From positions 33,318,003-33,382,002 of the forward strand of contig NC_067286.1 in the NCBI RefSeq assembly GCF_020740795.1: a DNA stretch of 64,000 nucleotides, read 5' to 3'. The notes under the pieces are model-generated. The model had not been told where the DNA came from. It ran no database searches and worked only from the letters and a program-made list of their open reading frames with translations. The DNA is from Apus apus. Taxonomy: Eukaryota > Chordata > Aves > Apodiformes > Apodidae. Of this stretch, positions 63,077-64,000 are shown piece after piece (positions within the stretch are counted from its first letter, which is position 1; each line of letters starts with the position of its first letter). Both the position numbers and the translations under genes were made by a program.

Positions 63077-64000
63077 GGTAACAACTGATGGTTAGATGGT
63101 TTTTCTGAAGGGGAATGATGCATTTGACTCTCGGGCACAAAAAAAAGTGAAAATTGCATTAGTTGGCAAATGTTGTAACTTTGAAATTGTATAAGGATGG
63201 GTATAAAGTTCTCTTCCAGCTGCACTGATAATAAAGCAATAAACTGAAACTCCATTTTATAATCTACCCAGTCCTATAGGCCTATTTTGAGGAAGCCTCT
63301 CAGATCACAACTGGAGGAAGTTTTAGATTAAGTAACTAATTTCTTGATTTCAGACAAACTTTGGTAGCAGGTAAAGTAGAAGGGGAAAAAAAGCCTGTTC
63401 TTGTGGCACATCTTACAGGCAGTCTCATATTCTAAATGTCTTGAGAATATAAAAATCAAAGAGCAGAAAGTTAAGATAGTTCTCATCATGAGTGGAAACT
63501 GAGTGGGGGTCTTTCAAGTTGCTGCTTTGGACTTGTGCCTACAGTGGGATTTCAGGTGGAATGTAGCTGCCCAACTCTTACATGAGGAATCCAAGGCTTC
63601 AGTCAGATATGCCACAGCATGTTTGAAGTAGGAACTATCCTGAGATCTTTATAATTTCAACTCCAGACCCAAATTTTGATGTTTTCTCTCCTGACTATTG
63701 ATCTCTCCCGACTTTTGATCTCTCCCTTTCAATCAGTGTGGGAAGGAGAGATGGTAAAGCAAGCTGTGTACGGGAAGTTAACATGAGAACAAAAGCCCAT
63801 CCAAATTATGCAACACAGATCATTATGCTATAAAATTGCACTTCAAACGTTGCTGTCATTGAAAGAGATTAAGATTTCAACATTTATTTTCTTGATGAAG
63901 ACTCAATTTTTTGCATAAAAAGGTTTTTAAGCTTAAAGTTAGGCCTACACAATTAGTGTCCTCTAGTTTCTGGAATGTCTGAAGGGTGCTAAAGGATTTT
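63077..64000. other. Intergenic DNA at the right edge
   Basis: No gene, repeat family or promoter is seen. A local duplication of the GATCTCTCCC phrase occurs near 63700-63726. Confidence 0.65.

Overview
The window looks like a piece of a bird chromosome. It holds two multi-exon vertebrate genes on the minus strand, separated by AT-rich introns and intergenic DNA. Three interspersed repeats are CR1 LINE 3' ends that finish in the avian ATTCTGTG-type octamers, and two more look like avian endogenous-retrovirus LTR remnants. I see no Alu, B1 or L1. The species cannot be named from this sequence.

Gene 1 is SCG5 (neuroendocrine protein 7B2, the chaperone of prohormone convertase 2). It runs on the minus strand from a CpG-rich non-coding first exon ending at 40549 to a stop codon at 12433-12431. 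All five coding exons could be placed with canonical splice sites, and they join into a 627-nt reading frame (208 residues plus stop). The gene has long introns; intron 2 alone is 14.3 kb.

Gene 2 is ARHGAP11A (RhoA-type GTPase-activating protein of dividing cells). It runs on the minus strand from an ATG at 55743 inside a second CpG island to a stop at 43400-43398. Twelve coding exons join into a 3084-nt frame (1027 residues). The RhoGAP domain lies in exons 2-5, and a 1586-nt terminal exon carries the long, mostly disordered C-terminus.

Layout from left to right: 1-11.9 kb, gene-free DNA downstream of SCG5 (by vertebrate synteny GREM1 should lie just beyond base 1); 11.9-40.7 kb, SCG5; 40.7-43.4 kb, a short intergenic gap; 43.4-55.75 kb, ARHGAP11A; 55.4-56.2 kb, its CpG island; 56.2-64 kb, gene-free DNA with an LTR (61.2-62.2 kb) and a CR1 (62.8-63.1 kb). 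The order ARHGAP11A-SCG5 in the same orientation matches the human 15q13.3 block. The two genes do not share a pathway: one acts in proliferating cells and the other in the neuroendocrine secretory route. Their closeness is old synteny rather than an operon-like arrangement.

I did not find a new biological system. The observations most worth a second look are: the loss of the first SCG5 ATG together with an overlapping upstream ORF; the in-frame 54-nt SCG5 exon that carries the whole furin site; GTNNGT tandem donors at two consecutive ARHGAP11A exons; the ancestral state of the site that became the ARHGAP11B splice donor in humans; an exact 64-bp tandem duplication; and a degenerate tRNA-like element.
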